Shown: positions 41,678 through 54,118, counted from the first letter of the stretch. The stretch is 64,000 nt of DNA from Methylophilaceae bacterium (GCA_905339275.1 CAJPFK010000004.1:310001-374000), one strand, 5' to 3'. Notes: generated from the letters alone by a model not told the origin. Translations and numbers: made by a program.

Positions 41678-41716
41678 ATGAATCTCAAACATACAACCTG
41701 GCGATGGTGGCATTGA
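41678..41716 (+). CDS. trpL: trp operon leader peptide
   Basis: This 12-codon frame encodes MNLKHTTWRWWH, with tryptophan at residues 8, 10 and 11, and ends 113 bases before trpE. Three Trp codons among four is the hallmark of a ribosome-mediated attenuator: when charged tRNA-Trp is low the ribosome stalls here and the leader RNA refolds. The ribosome-binding site is weak. This peptide is too short to be found by length-based gene callers. Confidence 0.88.
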   Translation: MNLKHTTWRWWH

Positions 41717-41829
41717 ACTAACACCACTTTAAGAGCAGCGGCCGATGCAAAATCTCTTGATCCAGGAAGTCACAGGTCTGAAAAGCTGAAGCGCTGCTGC
41801 AATCGCATGACGTTATATTTGGGGATTTT
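41717..41829 (+). promoter_or_regulatory. trp attenuator region
   Basis: Competing stems can be drawn: TGGTG in the leader codons with CACCA just after the stop; AAGAG (41731-41735) with CTCTT; and AGCAGCG (41734-41740) with CGCTGCT (41792-41798). The second and third exclude each other. No hairpin followed by a U-run is visible, so the terminator may be non-canonical or the switch may act on trpE translation. Confidence 0.5.
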
Positions 41830-43317
41830 ATGTTGCAAACAATGAATCAGTCAGAATTCGAGGACTTGGCTAGCCAGGGTTTTAATCGCATTCCCCTGGT
41901 CACGGAAACTTTCGCAGACCTCGATACGCCGCTTTCGCTTTATCTCAAGCTTGCTAACCGGCCTTACTCTTACCTGCTGGAGTCGGTTCAGGGCGGGGAG
42001 CGTTTCGGCCGTTACTCCATCATCGGTCTTCCCGCCAGGACGCGCATCGTTGCCCGTGGGCGCGATGTGGAGGTGCTGGAAAACGATCGCGTCGTCGAAT
42101 CGGCGAGCGATGTCAATCCGCTCGATTTCGTCAAAAGCTACCAGGCCAGGTTCAAAACGCCGCCGTACGATGGTTTGCCGCGATTTACCGGCGGCCTGGC
42201 CGGCTATTTCGGCTATGAGACGGTGCGCTACATCGAGCGCAGGCTGGCGGCGACCCGGAAGCCGGATTCGCTCGGTGTGCCGGATGTGCTGCTCATGGTT
42301 TCGGAAGAGCTGGCGGTGGTCGATAACCTTTCGGGCAAGCTCTATTTCATCGTATACGCAGACCCGGGCCAGTCCGGCGCATACGCAGGCGCAAAGGCCA
42401 GGTTGCAGGATCTGATCCGGCTGCTGAGAAAACCGGCCACTGTGCCGGAATCCAGGCCGATGCAGGCAACGGTCGCGCAATCGGAGTTCGGCGAGGCCGG
42501 GTTCAAGGCGGCGGTGGAAAAAGCCAAGCAGTACATTTTCGATGGCGACATCATGCAGGTGGTGCTTTCGCAACGCATGGCACAGCCTTTTCCGGCCCCG
42601 CCGCTTTCCCTCTATCGTGCCTTGCGCAGTCTCAACCCTTCGCCTTATATGTTCTATTACGATATGGGCGACCATCATGTGGTCGGCGCTTCGCCGGAGA
42701 TTCTGGTCCGCCTGGAGGGCGACACGGTGACGGCGCGCCCGATTGCCGGAACCCGCCCGCGCGGCAGCACGCGCGAACAGGATGCCGCACTGGCAGAAGA
42801 ACTGCTGGCTGATCCGAAGGAGCGTGCCGAGCATGTCCAACTGATGGACCTTGGCCGTAATGACGTTGGCCGTGTCTCCGTGACCGGCAGCGTCAAGGTG
42901 ACGGATAGCATGGTGATCGAACGCTACTCGCATGTCATGCATATCGTTTCCAATGTTGAAGGCAAGCTGAAGCCGGGCATGGATGCGATTGATGTGCTGA
43001 AAGCCACCTTCCCGGCCGGCACGGTCAGCGGTGCGCCCAAAATCAAGGCCATGGAAATCATAGACGAGCTGGAGCCGAGCAAGCGCGGCATATATGCCGG
43101 CGCTGTCGGTTATCTGGGTTTCAACGGCGATATGGATGTGGCCATTGCCATCCGTACTGGCGTTATCAAGGACAACATCCTCTACTCTCAGGCCGGTGCC
43201 GGCATCGTTGCCGACTCCGTGCCGGACAGCGAATGGATGGAAACACAAAACAAGGCGCGCGCCGTCTTGCGCGCAGCCGAAATGGTGTTGGCGGGGTTAG
43301 ACAGCGGTGAACTCTGA
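41830..43317 (+). CDS. trpE: Anthranilate synthase component I
   Basis: TrpE makes anthranilate from chorismate, with ammonia from TrpG, as the first step of tryptophan synthesis. The 495 residues have the N-terminal feedback-binding region ([19 protein letters not shown], with the LLES motif for tryptophan). The catalytic C-terminal domain has [25 protein letters not shown] and [21 protein letters not shown] lies five bases before the ATG. Its last 11 bases overlap a c-di-GMP gene, which separates it from trpG. Confidence 0.97.
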   Translation: MLQTMNQSEFEDLASQGFNRIPLVTETFADLDTPLSLYLKLANRPYSYLLESVQGGERFGRYSIIGLPARTRIVARGRDVEVLENDRVVESASDVNPLDFVKSYQARFKTPPYDGLPRFTGGLAGYFGYETVRYIERRLAATRKPDSLGVPDVLLMVSEELAVVDNLSGKLYFIVYADPGQSGAYAGAKARLQDLIRLLRKPATVPESRPMQATVAQSEFGEAGFKAAVEKAKQYIFDGDIMQVVLSQRMAQPFPAPPLSLYRALRSLNPSPYMFYYDMGDHHVVGASPEILVRLEGDTVTARPIAGTRPRGSTREQDAALAEELLADPKERAEHVQLMDLGRNDVGRVSVTGSVKVTDSMVIERYSHVMHIVSNVEGKLKPGMDAIDVLKATFPAGTVSGAPKIKAMEIIDELEPSKRGIYAGAVGYLGFNGDMDVAIAIRTGVIKDNILYSQAGAGIVADSVPDSEWMETQNKARAVLRAAEMVLAGLDSGEL

Positions 43318-45937
43318 GGCCATCAGCAAGCCTTTGATGATGGGGCGCATGCTGTTGGTTTTTCTGGCGTATTATGCGGCTGGCAAGCTCGGCTTGCTTA
43401 TTCCCTATGTCGGTTCTCATATCACGCTGATCTGGCTGCCGACAGGTATTGCCGTCGCAGCCATGATACGCTGGGGCTACGGCAGTTTGCTGCCGATTTT
43501 TCTTGGCGCATTTCTTGTCAATTTTTCCATGGGGATTACCTTTGTCGCGGCGGCGAGTATTGCCGTAGGTAATACGCTGGGGCCATTTCTGACCGCTTTT
43601 TTGCTGCAGTATTTCCGTTTCAGTCACAAGCTGGAGCGGCTGCATGATATTGGCTTGATGATAGTGGCGGCATCGACCGGCATGCTGATTTCAGCCAGCG
43701 GCGGCGTGATTTCGCTGCTGATGTATGGCTACCTTGCCGCAGACCAGATGGTGCAGGCGTGGTTTGTCTGGTGGCTGGCCGATACGGTCGGCGTCCTGCT
43801 GGTGCTGCCCATGCTGCTCAATATCAACCAGCAGGAAATACGCCACCTCTGGCAGCATCGCACCCAGTACGTGATATGGGCGTTCGTTGCCTCAATACTG
43901 GAATGGGTCATTTTTCAGTATGCCAGGGACCCGGCAGGGCAATTCATGCTGCTTGCATTCATTTTGCTGCCGCTGGTGATCTGGGCCGCCATGCGCTTCG
44001 GAATTACAGGGGCTTCGCTGGTGGTTCTGGGGCTTTGCCTGATTGCTGTCTGGGCAACGTCGAATGCGCAGGGGCCGCTCTATCATCCGGATATGCGCCA
44101 GAGCATTTTTGCGCTTTGGATCTTCATGGTAACGCTGGCATTGGTCGCGCTCATGATTACGATGTTGCAAGCCACGCGTACTGCCAGCGAGCTGGCATTG
44201 CGCGCGAGCGAGACCAAGCTGCGGGGCGTGATCGACGGCGCCCTCGACGGCATAGTCACTATCGATGACAGTGGCGCCATCGTGGAATTTAATCCGGCTG
44301 CTGAACAGATTTTTGGCTATCGGCGCCAGGATGTCATTGGCAGGCAACTGGCGTCGGTCATTATTCCACCGGCCCTGCGCCAGGCGCATGAGGCCGGCTA
44401 CCGCAGGTTTGTCGAGACCCGGAATCAGAGGATTTTCAATCAGCGCCTGGAATTGACTGCCATTCGTGCCGACGGCTCGGAGTTTCCGGTTGAGCTGACC
44501 CTGACTTCACTGCAGGAGCAGGGCTTGCCTTTGGTGACGGGGTTTATCCGGGATATCACCGAGCGCAAGCGGGCGGAGCAGGATATCCGTCACCTGGCTT
44601 TTTTCGATCCGCTGACAAGCCTGCCCAACCGCCGCTTGCTGGTTGACCGCTTGCAACAGGCGATGGCTGCAAGCGCCCGTTCCCGGCATTACGGTGCGCT
44701 GCTTTTCATCGACCTCGATAATTTCAAGGCGCTCAACGATTCCAAGGGGCATGATTACGGCGATTTGTTGCTGATTGAGGTGGCAGGGCGGTTGCGGTCC
44801 TGCATCCGGGCTGAAGACACTGTCTCGCGCCTGAGTGGGGATGAGTTCGTGGTTATCCTGAAAGATTTGCGGGGCGATCTGGATCTGTCCCTTACCGAAG
44901 CAAAAATTGTGGCGGAGAAGATACTCGATGCAGTCAAGCAGCCTTGCCAGTTGAAGGAAGTTGAGCACCATAACACCTGTAGTATCGGCATCAGCCTGTT
45001 CAATGGCTACGAGATTTCGGTTGACGAACTGTTGAAGCGCGCGGACACGGCAATGTATCAGGCAAAGGCTGCAGGAAGAAATGCGCTGAGGTTTTTTGAC
45101 CCTGCCATGCAGGCTGCGCTGGAAAAGCGACTGGCACTGGAAGCGCAATTGCGCGTGGCGCTCGTCAGAAACGAGTTTGAGCTCTTCTACCAGATACAGG
45201 TTGATGGGAGCCGGAAAATTTTCGGCGCCGAAGTGCTGCTCCGCTGGAACCATCCGGAACAGGGCTTGCTGCTCCCGGCCCAGTTTATCTCGATCGCGGA
45301 GGAGTCTGGCCTGATCATTGGAATCGGTCACTGGGTGTTGTTCAAGGCATGCGAGGAGCTGAAGCGATGGCAGGACATGGACGACATCAACCCCTTGCAA
45401 CTTGCAGTGAACGTCAGCGCAAGACAGTTCCGCCAGCCTGCATTTGTCGATGAGATAAAAAACATCCTGCAGACAACCGGTGCCGACCCGCGTTTGCTCA
45501 AACTGGAGCTGACCGAGAGCGTGGTGTTGGATAATATTGAGGATGCGATTGAGAAAATGAATGAACTGCGTGCCATCGGCATGCGTTTTTCGATGGATGA
45601 TTTTGGTACCGGTTATTCTTCGCTTGCTTACCTCAAGCGCTTGCCGCTGAGCCAGGTCAAAATCGATCAATCATTCGTGCGTGACATTGCGATCGACCCG
45701 AACGATGCCGCCATCGTGCAAACCATTATCGGCATGAGCTCTACCCTGGGTTTGAGCGTTATTGCAGAGGGCGTCGAAACCGAGGCGCAATTCAGGATAC
45801 TGGCCCAGTACGGCTGCAGGCAGTTTCAGGGTTATTTGTTTGGCGAACCTTCACCAGGGAGCGGGCTGGATGGTCTCCTGAAGTCCGGCGGGCTTTTGTT
45901 TGGTGAGGAATCAGGCGAGAATAATCAAAACATTTAA
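43307..45937 (+). CDS. MASE1-PAS-GGDEF-EAL c-di-GMP protein inside the trp operon
   Basis: The 876 residues begin with a MASE1-type membrane sensor of about eight helices (residues 12-290; [23 protein letters not shown] is typical). A PAS domain follows (about 300-425). The cyclase motif is S510-G-D-E-F, with RxxD (RAED) five residues before it. The phosphodiesterase motif is E642-V-L, with NVS, ELTES, DDFGTG, VKIDQS, AEGVE and FQGYLFG intact. Both activities are possible. It begins with GTG inside trpE and trpG follows after 44 bases, so it should be co-transcribed with tryptophan genes. A later ATG near 43337 is an alternative start. Confidence 0.88.
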   Translation: MNSEAISKPLMMGRMLLVFLAYYAAGKLGLLIPYVGSHITLIWLPTGIAVAAMIRWGYGSLLPIFLGAFLVNFSMGITFVAAASIAVGNTLGPFLTAFLLQYFRFSHKLERLHDIGLMIVAASTGMLISASGGVISLLMYGYLAADQMVQAWFVWWLADTVGVLLVLPMLLNINQQEIRHLWQHRTQYVIWAFVASILEWVIFQYARDPAGQFMLLAFILLPLVIWAAMRFGITGASLVVLGLCLIAVWATSNAQGPLYHPDMRQSIFALWIFMVTLALVALMITMLQATRTASELALRASETKLRGVIDGALDGIVTIDDSGAIVEFNPAAEQIFGYRRQDVIGRQLASVIIPPALRQAHEAGYRRFVETRNQRIFNQRLELTAIRADGSEFPVELTLTSLQEQGLPLVTGFIRDITERKRAEQDIRHLAFFDPLTSLPNRRLLVDRLQQAMAASARSRHYGALLFIDLDNFKALNDSKGHDYGDLLLIEVAGRLRSCIRAEDTVSRLSGDEFVVILKDLRGDLDLSLTEAKIVAEKILDAVKQPCQLKEVEHHNTCSIGISLFNGYEISVDELLKRADTAMYQAKAAGRNALRFFDPAMQAALEKRLALEAQLRVALVRNEFELFYQIQVDGSRKIFGAEVLLRWNHPEQGLLLPAQFISIAEESGLIIGIGHWVLFKACEELKRWQDMDDINPLQLAVNVSARQFRQPAFVDEIKNILQTTGADPRLLKLELTESVVLDNIEDAIEKMNELRAIGMRFSMDDFGTGYSSLAYLKRLPLSQVKIDQSFVRDIAIDPNDAAIVQTIIGMSSTLGLSVIAEGVETEAQFRILAQYGCRQFQGYLFGEPSPGSGLDGLLKSGGLLFGEESGENNQNI

Positions 45938-45981
45938 TGTGACATGCCCTGGATCACGGGGCATCTTCTGGATGCAAATAT

Positions 45982-46548
45982 ATGCTGTTGATGATAGATA
46001 ACTACGATTCCTTTACCTATAACCTGGTGCAGTATCTCGGTGAACTGGGGCAGGACGTGCAGGTATACCGCAATGACGAAATCGACCTGGCAAAAGTCGC
46101 TGCGCTCAAGCCCGATCATATCGTGATTTCGCCAGGCCCCTGCACGCCGAACGAGGCGGGCATCTCCGTGCCGCTGATACATGAATTCGCCGGCAAGATA
46201 CCGATGCTGGGCGTATGTCTCGGTCACCAGAGTATCGGCCAGGCGTTCGGCGGCAGGATTGTGCACGCCAAGCAGTTGATGCATGGCAAAACCTCCCTCA
46301 TTCATCATAAGAATATCGGGGTATTCCGCGGCCTGCCCAATCCTTACACGGCAACCCGTTACCATTCGTTGGTGATTGAGCGCGAAACCCTTCCTGATTG
46401 CCTCGAAATCACGGCATGGACGGATGATGGCGAGATCATGGGGGTGCGGCATAAAACGCTGCCGGTCGAAGGCGTGCAATTCCATCCGGAATCCATCCTG
46501 ACGGAATATGGCCATGAACTCCTGAACAATTTCCTGAAAGCCCATTGA
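45982..46548 (+). CDS. trpG: Anthranilate synthase component II (glutamine amidotransferase)
   Basis: TrpG releases ammonia from glutamine for TrpE. The 188 residues form a class I amidotransferase with C79 in [15 protein letters not shown], and the His-Glu pair in [10 protein letters not shown]. It could also serve as PabA for folate, as is common where only one copy exists. The stop overlaps the trpD start by one base (TGATG). Confidence 0.96.
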   Translation: MLLMIDNYDSFTYNLVQYLGELGQDVQVYRNDEIDLAKVAALKPDHIVISPGPCTPNEAGISVPLIHEFAGKIPMLGVCLGHQSIGQAFGGRIVHAKQLMHGKTSLIHHKNIGVFRGLPNPYTATRYHSLVIERETLPDCLEITAWTDDGEIMGVRHKTLPVEGVQFHPESILTEYGHELLNNFLKAH

Positions 46549-47573
46549 TGAAGATTACGCCGAAGTTTGCGCTGCAGAAGCTGATCGATCATATCGATCT
46601 TGAGCATGACGAAATGCTGGATATCATGCGCCAGGTCATGCGTGGCGAATTCACACCGGCGCAGATTGCGGGCCTGTTGATAGGCCTGCGTGTCAAGGTT
46701 GAAACCGTGGATGAGATCGCCGCCGCGGCGCAAGTGATGCGGGAGCTCGTGACCAGGGTGCAGGTGGCGGATGACGCGCATCTGATCGATACCTGCGGTA
46801 CCGGCGGCGCAGTCAACAAGGCCTTCAATGTCTCTACCGCTTCGGCATTTGTGGCAGCCGGTGCTGGCGCAAGAATTGCCAAGCATGGTAATCGGGCAGC
46901 CTCCTCGAAAACCGGTAGCGCCGATGCGCTGGAGGCGCTGGGTGTCAATATAAACCTGCTGCCGGAGCAGGTTGGCCGATGTATCGACGAGGTCGGCATC
47001 GGTTTCATGTTTGCGCCTAACCATCATAGCGCCATGAAGCACGCCGCTCCTGTGCGTCGCGAGCTGGGCGTGCGCACCTTGTTCAACCTGCTTGGCCCAT
47101 TGACGAACCCTGCTGGCGCCAGGCGCCAGGTCATGGGCGTGTTTCACAAGGACCTGGTTCCGTTGCTAGCGCATACCCTGCAGCGGCTGGGCAGCGAGCA
47201 TGTCATGGTGGTGCACAGCGCGGATGAGATGGACGAGATTTCCTTCTCCGGCGATACTTATGTCGCCGAGCTGAAAAACGGCGTGGTGACGGAATACACC
47301 GTGAATCCCGGCCAGTTCGGCATGCCATTGCATGGCATAGACAGTATCCGTGTGGAGAATGCCCAGGAGTCCAGCCGGGTAATCACTGCCGTGCTAAGCG
47401 GCGAGACAGGGCCGGCACGCGATATCGTATTGCTGAATGCGGGGGCCGCCATTTACGTGGCAGGCGTGACGGATAATTTCGCGGCGGGGATTGAAGCGGC
47501 TGAACGAGCCATAGACTCAGGCGCCGCAATGGATAAGCTTAATCAATTGAAAGCACGTACCAATTCGATATGA
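46548..47573 (+). CDS. trpD: Anthranilate phosphoribosyltransferase
   Basis: TrpD couples anthranilate to PRPP. The 341 residues have the PRPP-binding DTCGTGGAVNKAFNVST and KHGNRAASSKTGSADALEALG, and the HHSAMKHAAPVRRELGVRT anthranilate site. I use the ATG at 46548, which shares a base with the trpG stop; a TTG three bases earlier is also in frame. A DUF3465 gene overlaps its end by four bases. Confidence 0.96.
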   Translation: MKITPKFALQKLIDHIDLEHDEMLDIMRQVMRGEFTPAQIAGLLIGLRVKVETVDEIAAAAQVMRELVTRVQVADDAHLIDTCGTGGAVNKAFNVSTASAFVAAGAGARIAKHGNRAASSKTGSADALEALGVNINLLPEQVGRCIDEVGIGFMFAPNHHSAMKHAAPVRRELGVRTLFNLLGPLTNPAGARRQVMGVFHKDLVPLLAHTLQRLGSEHVMVVHSADEMDEISFSGDTYVAELKNGVVTEYTVNPGQFGMPLHGIDSIRVENAQESSRVITAVLSGETGPARDIVLLNAGAAIYVAGVTDNFAAGIEAAERAIDSGAAMDKLNQLKARTNSI

Positions 47574-48025
47574 AGTATTGGCTTGCCGCATTTGCGTTTG
47601 TCCTGGTTTATTTCGGCTATGAACGTTTCGATGTTACCGTACAGGCCGATGCCGGTGTCCGGCAGGAAGTCCTGGATGATCGCGAGGTTGCCGGCAACAA
47701 TGCCTTGCAGCAGGCTTTCGAGCAGCGTAAAAGCAATCTGCTGGTGGAAGGCAGGGGGCGTGTCGCCAAACTGCTTTCGGATGACCACAACGGTTCCCGG
47801 CACCAGCGATTTATTCTCAATGTAAGCCCGAGACAGACCGTGCTGATTGCGCACAATATCGATTTGGCGCCACGCATAGAAGGCCTGGCCGAGGGAGATG
47901 AAATTATTTTCAGCGGGCAATACGAATGGAATAATAAAGGCGGTGTCGTTCATTGGACGCATCACGACCCGCAAGGCCGCCACCCCGGCGGCTGGCTGCG
48001 CCATCAAGGCAGAATTTACCAATAG
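47570..48025 (+). CDS. DUF3465 protein nested in the trp operon
   Basis: This 151-residue protein has an N-terminal signal anchor or signal peptide ([19 protein letters not shown]). It belongs to DUF3465, small secreted or periplasmic proteins with an OB-like fold and no known role. Seen motifs are [21 protein letters not shown] and [27 protein letters not shown], rich in histidine and likely the conserved surface. It overlaps trpD by ATGA and ends 16 bases before trpC, so it is translated with the trp genes. Nothing in it suggests tryptophan metabolism. Confidence 0.75.
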   Translation: MKYWLAAFAFVLVYFGYERFDVTVQADAGVRQEVLDDREVAGNNALQQAFEQRKSNLLVEGRGRVAKLLSDDHNGSRHQRFILNVSPRQTVLIAHNIDLAPRIEGLAEGDEIIFSGQYEWNNKGGVVHWTHHDPQGRHPGGWLRHQGRIYQ

Positions 48026-48041
48026 GATAATGCAATTCGAT

Positions 48042-48830
48042 ATGTCGGACATACTGAACAGGATACTTGAGACGAAACATGCGGAGGTCGCCGCTGCGAC
48101 GGTTTCCAAGCCTTTGCAGCAAATGCGCGAAGAGGCTTATGCAGCTTCAGATCCGCGTGATTTTGCCGGCAGCATACACGCAAAAATCATGGCGGATAAA
48201 CCTGCGGTCATTGCGGAAATCAAGAAAGCCAGCCCTTCAAAAGGCGTGATACGCGCGGATTTCCATCCGGCTGAAATCGCCAGAAGCTACGAGAAAGGCG
48301 GGGCAGCCTGTCTTTCCGTGCTGACGGATGCGCCCTATTTCCAGGGCAGCGCCGATTACCTGCGCGAGGCGCGGGCGGCCTGCAGGCTGCCCGTACTGCG
48401 CAAGGATTTCATGATCGACCCTTATCAGGTCTATGAAGCGCGCGCCATGGGGGCGGATTGCATCCTGTTGATCGTGGCGGCGCTTGAACTGCCGAAAATG
48501 CAGGAGCTGGAAGACCTGGCGCATGACCTCGGCATGGCCGTGCTGGTGGAAGTGCATGATGCCGACGAACTTGAACGCGCACTGCATCTGGAAACGCCGC
48601 TGATCGGCATCAACAATCGCAACCTCAGAACCTTCGAAGTGACGCTGGACACCACGCTGGGCCTGCTGGAAAAGATGCCGGATGATCGTTGCGTGGTGAC
48701 GGAATCCGGCATTTTCACCCCTGAAGACGTGGCGCTGATGCGCAGCCACGATGTCCATACCTTTTTGGTGGGCGAAGCGTTCATGCGCCAGCCCGACCCC
48801 GGCGCCGAGCTGGCCAGGGTATTTGCTTGA
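48042..48830 (+). CDS. trpC: Indole-3-glycerol-phosphate synthase
   Basis: TrpC closes the indole ring from CdRP. The 262-residue barrel has [19 protein letters not shown] with the catalytic Lys residues, [37 protein letters not shown] and [20 protein letters not shown] prefer the ATG at 48042 ([12 protein letters not shown]), the family N-terminus. An ATG at 48030 is also possible, with AGGA close upstream. It is a TrpC without fused TrpF. hemB follows, coupled by a Shine-Dalgarno that overlaps the stop. Confidence 0.96.
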   Translation: MSDILNRILETKHAEVAAATVSKPLQQMREEAYAASDPRDFAGSIHAKIMADKPAVIAEIKKASPSKGVIRADFHPAEIARSYEKGGAACLSVLTDAPYFQGSADYLREARAACRLPVLRKDFMIDPYQVYEARAMGADCILLIVAALELPKMQELEDLAHDLGMAVLVEVHDADELERALHLETPLIGINNRNLRTFEVTLDTTLGLLEKMPDDRCVVTESGIFTPEDVALMRSHDVHTFLVGEAFMRQPDPGAELARVFA

Positions 48831-50497
<1,667 letters not shown>

Positions 50498-50513
50498 GGT
50501 ATGACCGATTGCA

Positions 50514-52886
50514 CTAAAAAAGTTGATCGAAGATGGACTCCTGCCCCTTTTTGGCATCGGAGCCGGGCGTGCCGGAACTATATCCAGGGAAAGGCGAGAA
50601 TTCGGCATCCGGCAAAACTTCCTCCTCAGGTGGCGGAAATTCGTGGTAGAAATACTCGTACATGCCGCCCCGGGTTTCGTCGACGCGCATCCCCGTGAGC
50701 GGGTCGATCTTGATCGAGGCAATGCCTGCCGGCGGCGTATTGGGATTGTCAGGCAGGCCTTTTAGCGCTGTTGCCATGTAGTCGATCCATACCGGCAAGG
50801 CCGCGCGGCCGCCGGTTTCGTTGTATCCAAGCGATTTGGGTTTGTCGTATCCCATCCAGACAACAGCAACCTGGTTGGGGTTGTATCCTGCAAACCATGC
50901 ATCGAACTGATCGTTGGTGGTTCCGGTCTTGCCGGCGAGGTCGTACCTCCCCAGCTTGTTGGCCCTGGCGGCCGTTCCTATCCTGACCACATCCTGCATC
51001 ATCGACGTCATCAGGAACGCATTGCGCCCATCGATCACGCGCGTGGCGCCCTTGCCGGCTACTGCCGGTTTGGCCTGCTCAATCATCTTGCCCTTGCTAT
51101 CCACTATCTTGCTGATGATGTAGGGTTGTATCTGATAGCCGCCGTTGGCGAAGACCGCATAACCGTTCGCAAGGTGCCAGGGCGTCACCGAGCCTGCGCC
51201 CAGCGCCATTGCCAGATAAGGGGGGTGGTCTTTGGCCGAGAAGCCGAAACGGGTAATGTAGTCGCGCGCATAATCCACCCCGATCGCCTGCAGGATGCGG
51301 ATGGACACCATGTTCTTGGACTTGGTCAGCGCAGTTCGCAGTTTGATCGGGCCTTCGTATGTGCGATCGAAATTTTTCGGTTCCCAACTCCTGCCGCTGC
51401 CGGTTTCTTCGGGAGAAAGGTATACGGGCTCGTCCTCCACCATGGTGGCAGGCGTAAAGCCTTTCTCCAGCGCGGCTGAATAAATGAAGGGTTTGAAACT
51501 CGAACCCGGCTGGCGCCAAGCCTGGGTAACATGATTGAATTTATTGCGATTGAAGTTGAATCCACCGACCAGCGCACGTATTGCACCATTCTGCGGATCC
51601 ATGGCAATCAGCGCCGATTCGACCTGCGGTAGCTGGGCAATACGCCAGTTCTCTCCGTTCTGGTATACCCTGACGACAGCGCCTGGAACAACGTTGCGTT
51701 TCTTGGGGTCCTTTTCGGCAAGCGATTTTCTGATCAGGGTTAATCCGTCACCTGTAATTGATAACTGCTTCCCGGTTTTGGTATGGACATTGACTGATTT
51801 TGCGTCGATTGCAGTTACAACGGCAGGGATTAGCCCGTTAAACTCGTCAAACTCATCAAGCGCTGCCCCTACCGATTCGGGGTCGTCAAGATTGATGGTA
51901 CCGATGTTCAGCAGCTTTTCGGGTCCGCGGAAACCATGCCGGCGGTCATAATCCAGTATGCCATCCACCACGGCCTTGTTTGCAGCTTCCTGGTTCGCTT
52001 TGAGAATGGTGGTGTAGACGCGCATGCCGCTGCTGTAGATGGCATCCTGGTAGCGGTCATACATCGCCTGCCTCGCAATTTCCGCCACATAGTCGGCGGA
52101 AAGTTCATGCAATTGCCTGGTTTTTCGTACCTTGCTAGGCTCGGAGATCGCCTGCTTGTAGACTTCGTCATTAATGAAGTTGAGCGTAACCATGCGGTTC
52201 AGCACATAACGCTGGCGGCTTTCGGCGCGCTTCGGGTTGGCGAAAGGGTTATAGCGGGACGGCGCTTTCGGCAGGCCTGCCAGCATGGCGACTTCGGCTA
52301 CGCTACATTTTTCCAGCGGTTTGCCGTAATAGACTTGAGCGGCAGCGGCGAAGCCGTATGCGCGCTGGCCGAGGTAAATCTGGTTGATGTAAAGCTCGAG
52401 AATCTGGTCCTTGCTGAGACTATGCTCGATTTTGATTGCGAGCAGCGCTTCGCTGAATTTCCGTGTTGCGGTTTTTTCGCTGGAAAGGAAGAAATTGCGT
52501 GCTACCTGCATGGTGATGGTGCTGGCGCCTTCCTTGAAACTGCCGGCATTGATATTCGAGAGCATGGCGCGCATGATGCCAATGCTATCGACGCCGCCGT
52601 GTTCGTAGAAACGTTCATCTTCGGCAGCAAGAATGGCTTGTTTCAGCGAAGCCGGGACATTTTCGATGTTGATGAAGGCTCGACGCTCCTCGCCGAATTC
52701 ACCGATCAGGTGGCCGTCTGCCGAATAGACGCGGAGAGGGACTTTGGGGCGATAATCGGTTAATGCCTCCAGCGAAGGCAAGGTCGGGTATATCAGAATT
52801 GCAGCGAGTCCGATCAGCGCTGCCAGGGTCAGACCAAGGACTAGGGGCAATATGAAGATGAATTGCCACAGTTTTCTGAAAAGCAT
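50514..52886 (-). CDS. mrcA: Penicillin-binding protein 1A
   Basis: This bifunctional class A PBP polymerises and cross-links peptidoglycan. The 790 residues start with a membrane helix (residues 8-33). The glycosyltransferase domain has AILAAEDERFYEHGGVD with the catalytic Glu, GASTITMQVARNFFL and KDQILELYINQIYLGQRAYGF. An OB-like insert follows, as in PBP1A rather than PBP1B. The transpeptidase has S462-S-F-K465, SKNMVS and GKTGTTND. The Gly/Pro/Glu-rich C-terminal tail is probably disordered. The pilus operon pilMNOPQ is divergent, the same arrangement as ponA-pilM in Pseudomonas. Confidence 0.96.
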   Translation of the reverse strand: MLFRKLWQFIFILPLVLGLTLAALIGLAAILIYPTLPSLEALTDYRPKVPLRVYSADGHLIGEFGEERRAFINIENVPASLKQAILAAEDERFYEHGGVDSIGIMRAMLSNINAGSFKEGASTITMQVARNFFLSSEKTATRKFSEALLAIKIEHSLSKDQILELYINQIYLGQRAYGFAAAAQVYYGKPLEKCSVAEVAMLAGLPKAPSRYNPFANPKRAESRQRYVLNRMVTLNFINDEVYKQAISEPSKVRKTRQLHELSADYVAEIARQAMYDRYQDAIYSSGMRVYTTILKANQEAANKAVVDGILDYDRRHGFRGPEKLLNIGTINLDDPESVGAALDEFDEFNGLIPAVVTAIDAKSVNVHTKTGKQLSITGDGLTLIRKSLAEKDPKKRNVVPGAVVRVYQNGENWRIAQLPQVESALIAMDPQNGAIRALVGGFNFNRNKFNHVTQAWRQPGSSFKPFIYSAALEKGFTPATMVEDEPVYLSPEETGSGRSWEPKNFDRTYEGPIKLRTALTKSKNMVSIRILQAIGVDYARDYITRFGFSAKDHPPYLAMALGAGSVTPWHLANGYAVFANGGYQIQPYIISKIVDSKGKMIEQAKPAVAGKGATRVIDGRNAFLMTSMMQDVVRIGTAARANKLGRYDLAGKTGTTNDQFDAWFAGYNPNQVAVVWMGYDKPKSLGYNETGGRAALPVWIDYMATALKGLPDNPNTPPAGIASIKIDPLTGMRVDETRGGMYEYFYHEFPPPEEEVLPDAEFSPFPGYSSGTPGSDAKKGQESIFDQLF

Positions 52887-52961
52887 TTTGAACAGGATTT
52901 GAGGAATTCAGACAACTGCATTATATGTGGCTAAGCGGATAAATTAAAACTAAAAATATGC

Positions 52962-52990
52962 TTTACACTATTTATAGTTGTTGCTAGCAT
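52962..52990 (+). promoter_or_regulatory. Candidate sigma-70 promoter for pilM operon
   Basis: TTTACA and TAGCAT are separated by 17 bases and end 39 bases before pilM. An alternative pair, TTGTTG and TATCAT, overlaps it further down with an 18-base spacer. Confidence 0.45.
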
Positions 52991-53029
52991 TTAAGGTAAA
53001 TTATCATTATTCTGTGTAACTAACCAATA

Positions 53030-54118
53030 ATGAAAGGGAATTTCAATTTGAAATTCGACTTTTTTCAAGAACGCACTCCGCCGGTGATCGGTGTTGATAT
53101 CAGTTCCGCCTACGTCAAGATCGTGGAATTGGCATCTGCCGGTAAGGGTGAGTACAGGTTGGAAGGTTACGCGATAGCACCGCTGTCTAAGGATGCGGTT
53201 GTCGATGGCAATATCGCTGAGCTGGACAATGTCGTCGATGCCATCAAGCGCGCATGGAAGCTGCTTGGTTCCCGCGAAAAGCGTGCGGCACTGGCGTTGC
53301 CTGCCGCAGCCGTAATCAGTAAGAAAGTCCTGATGACGGCGGGGCTGAGAGAAGAGGACATGGAGCTCCAGGTCGAATCCGAGGCCAACCAGTACATTCC
53401 GTTTTCGCTGGATGAGGTCAATATCGATTTTCAGGTGCTGGGCCCGGCTCCCAACAATCCCGAGGAAGTCGAAGTCCTGATTGCAGCGTCCCGCAAGGAA
53501 AAAATCGAGGATCGTGTTGCCGCCGCCGAAGGTGCGGGGCTCAAGGTTTCCATCATGGATGTGGAAACCTACGCAGCCGAATCAGCCTATACGCTGGTTT
53601 CCAGGCAACTGCCGAACAATGGCAATGATCAGACCGTCATGATCGTCGATATCGGCGCTTCCATGATGCATATCGATGTCCTGCATGACAACGAGTCGGT
53701 CTATACGCGCGACCAGGCATTCGGCGGCGGCCAGTTGACCCAGGAAATTCAGCGGCGCTACGGTCTTTCACCGGAAGAGGCAGAGATTGCCAAACGCAAG
53801 GGCGGCCTGCCGGAAAGTTATACGGTTGAAGTGCTTCAGCCCTTCATGCAGTCGCTCGCGATGGAAGTTGCCAGGGCCCTGCAGTTCTTCACCAGTTCCA
53901 CGCAGTACAATCGAGTCGATCATATACTGCTTGCCGGCGGCTGTGCGGCGATACCCGCTATCAACCAATTGGTGCAGGAACGGACGCAGGTCAATACATT
54001 GATTATGAATCCATTCAAGGAAATGGCACTTAATCCCAGAATCAAGCCGCAGCAGATCGCGGCCGACGGTCCTGCCTTGCTGATTGCTTGCGGGCTTGCA
54101 ATGCGGAGTTTTGCCTGA
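53030..54118 (+). CDS. pilM: Type IV pilus inner-membrane platform protein PilM
   Basis: PilM is an actin-like cytoplasmic protein that binds the N-terminus of PilN and ATP in the type IV pilus machine. The 362 residues show IGVDISSAYVKIVELASAG, DEVNIDFQVLG, MIVDIGASMMHIDVLHD and HILLAGGCAAIPAINQLV, the actin-fold phosphate and nucleotide loops. Its stop shares a base with the pilN start. Only the alignment complex is coded here; no pilus motor or pilin genes are present in the window. Confidence 0.95.
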   Translation: MKGNFNLKFDFFQERTPPVIGVDISSAYVKIVELASAGKGEYRLEGYAIAPLSKDAVVDGNIAELDNVVDAIKRAWKLLGSREKRAALALPAAAVISKKVLMTAGLREEDMELQVESEANQYIPFSLDEVNIDFQVLGPAPNNPEEVEVLIAASRKEKIEDRVAAAEGAGLKVSIMDVETYAAESAYTLVSRQLPNNGNDQTVMIVDIGASMMHIDVLHDNESVYTRDQAFGGGQLTQEIQRRYGLSPEEAEIAKRKGGLPESYTVEVLQPFMQSLAMEVARALQFFTSSTQYNRVDHILLAGGCAAIPAINQLVQERTQVNTLIMNPFKEMALNPRIKPQQIAADGPALLIACGLAMRSFA

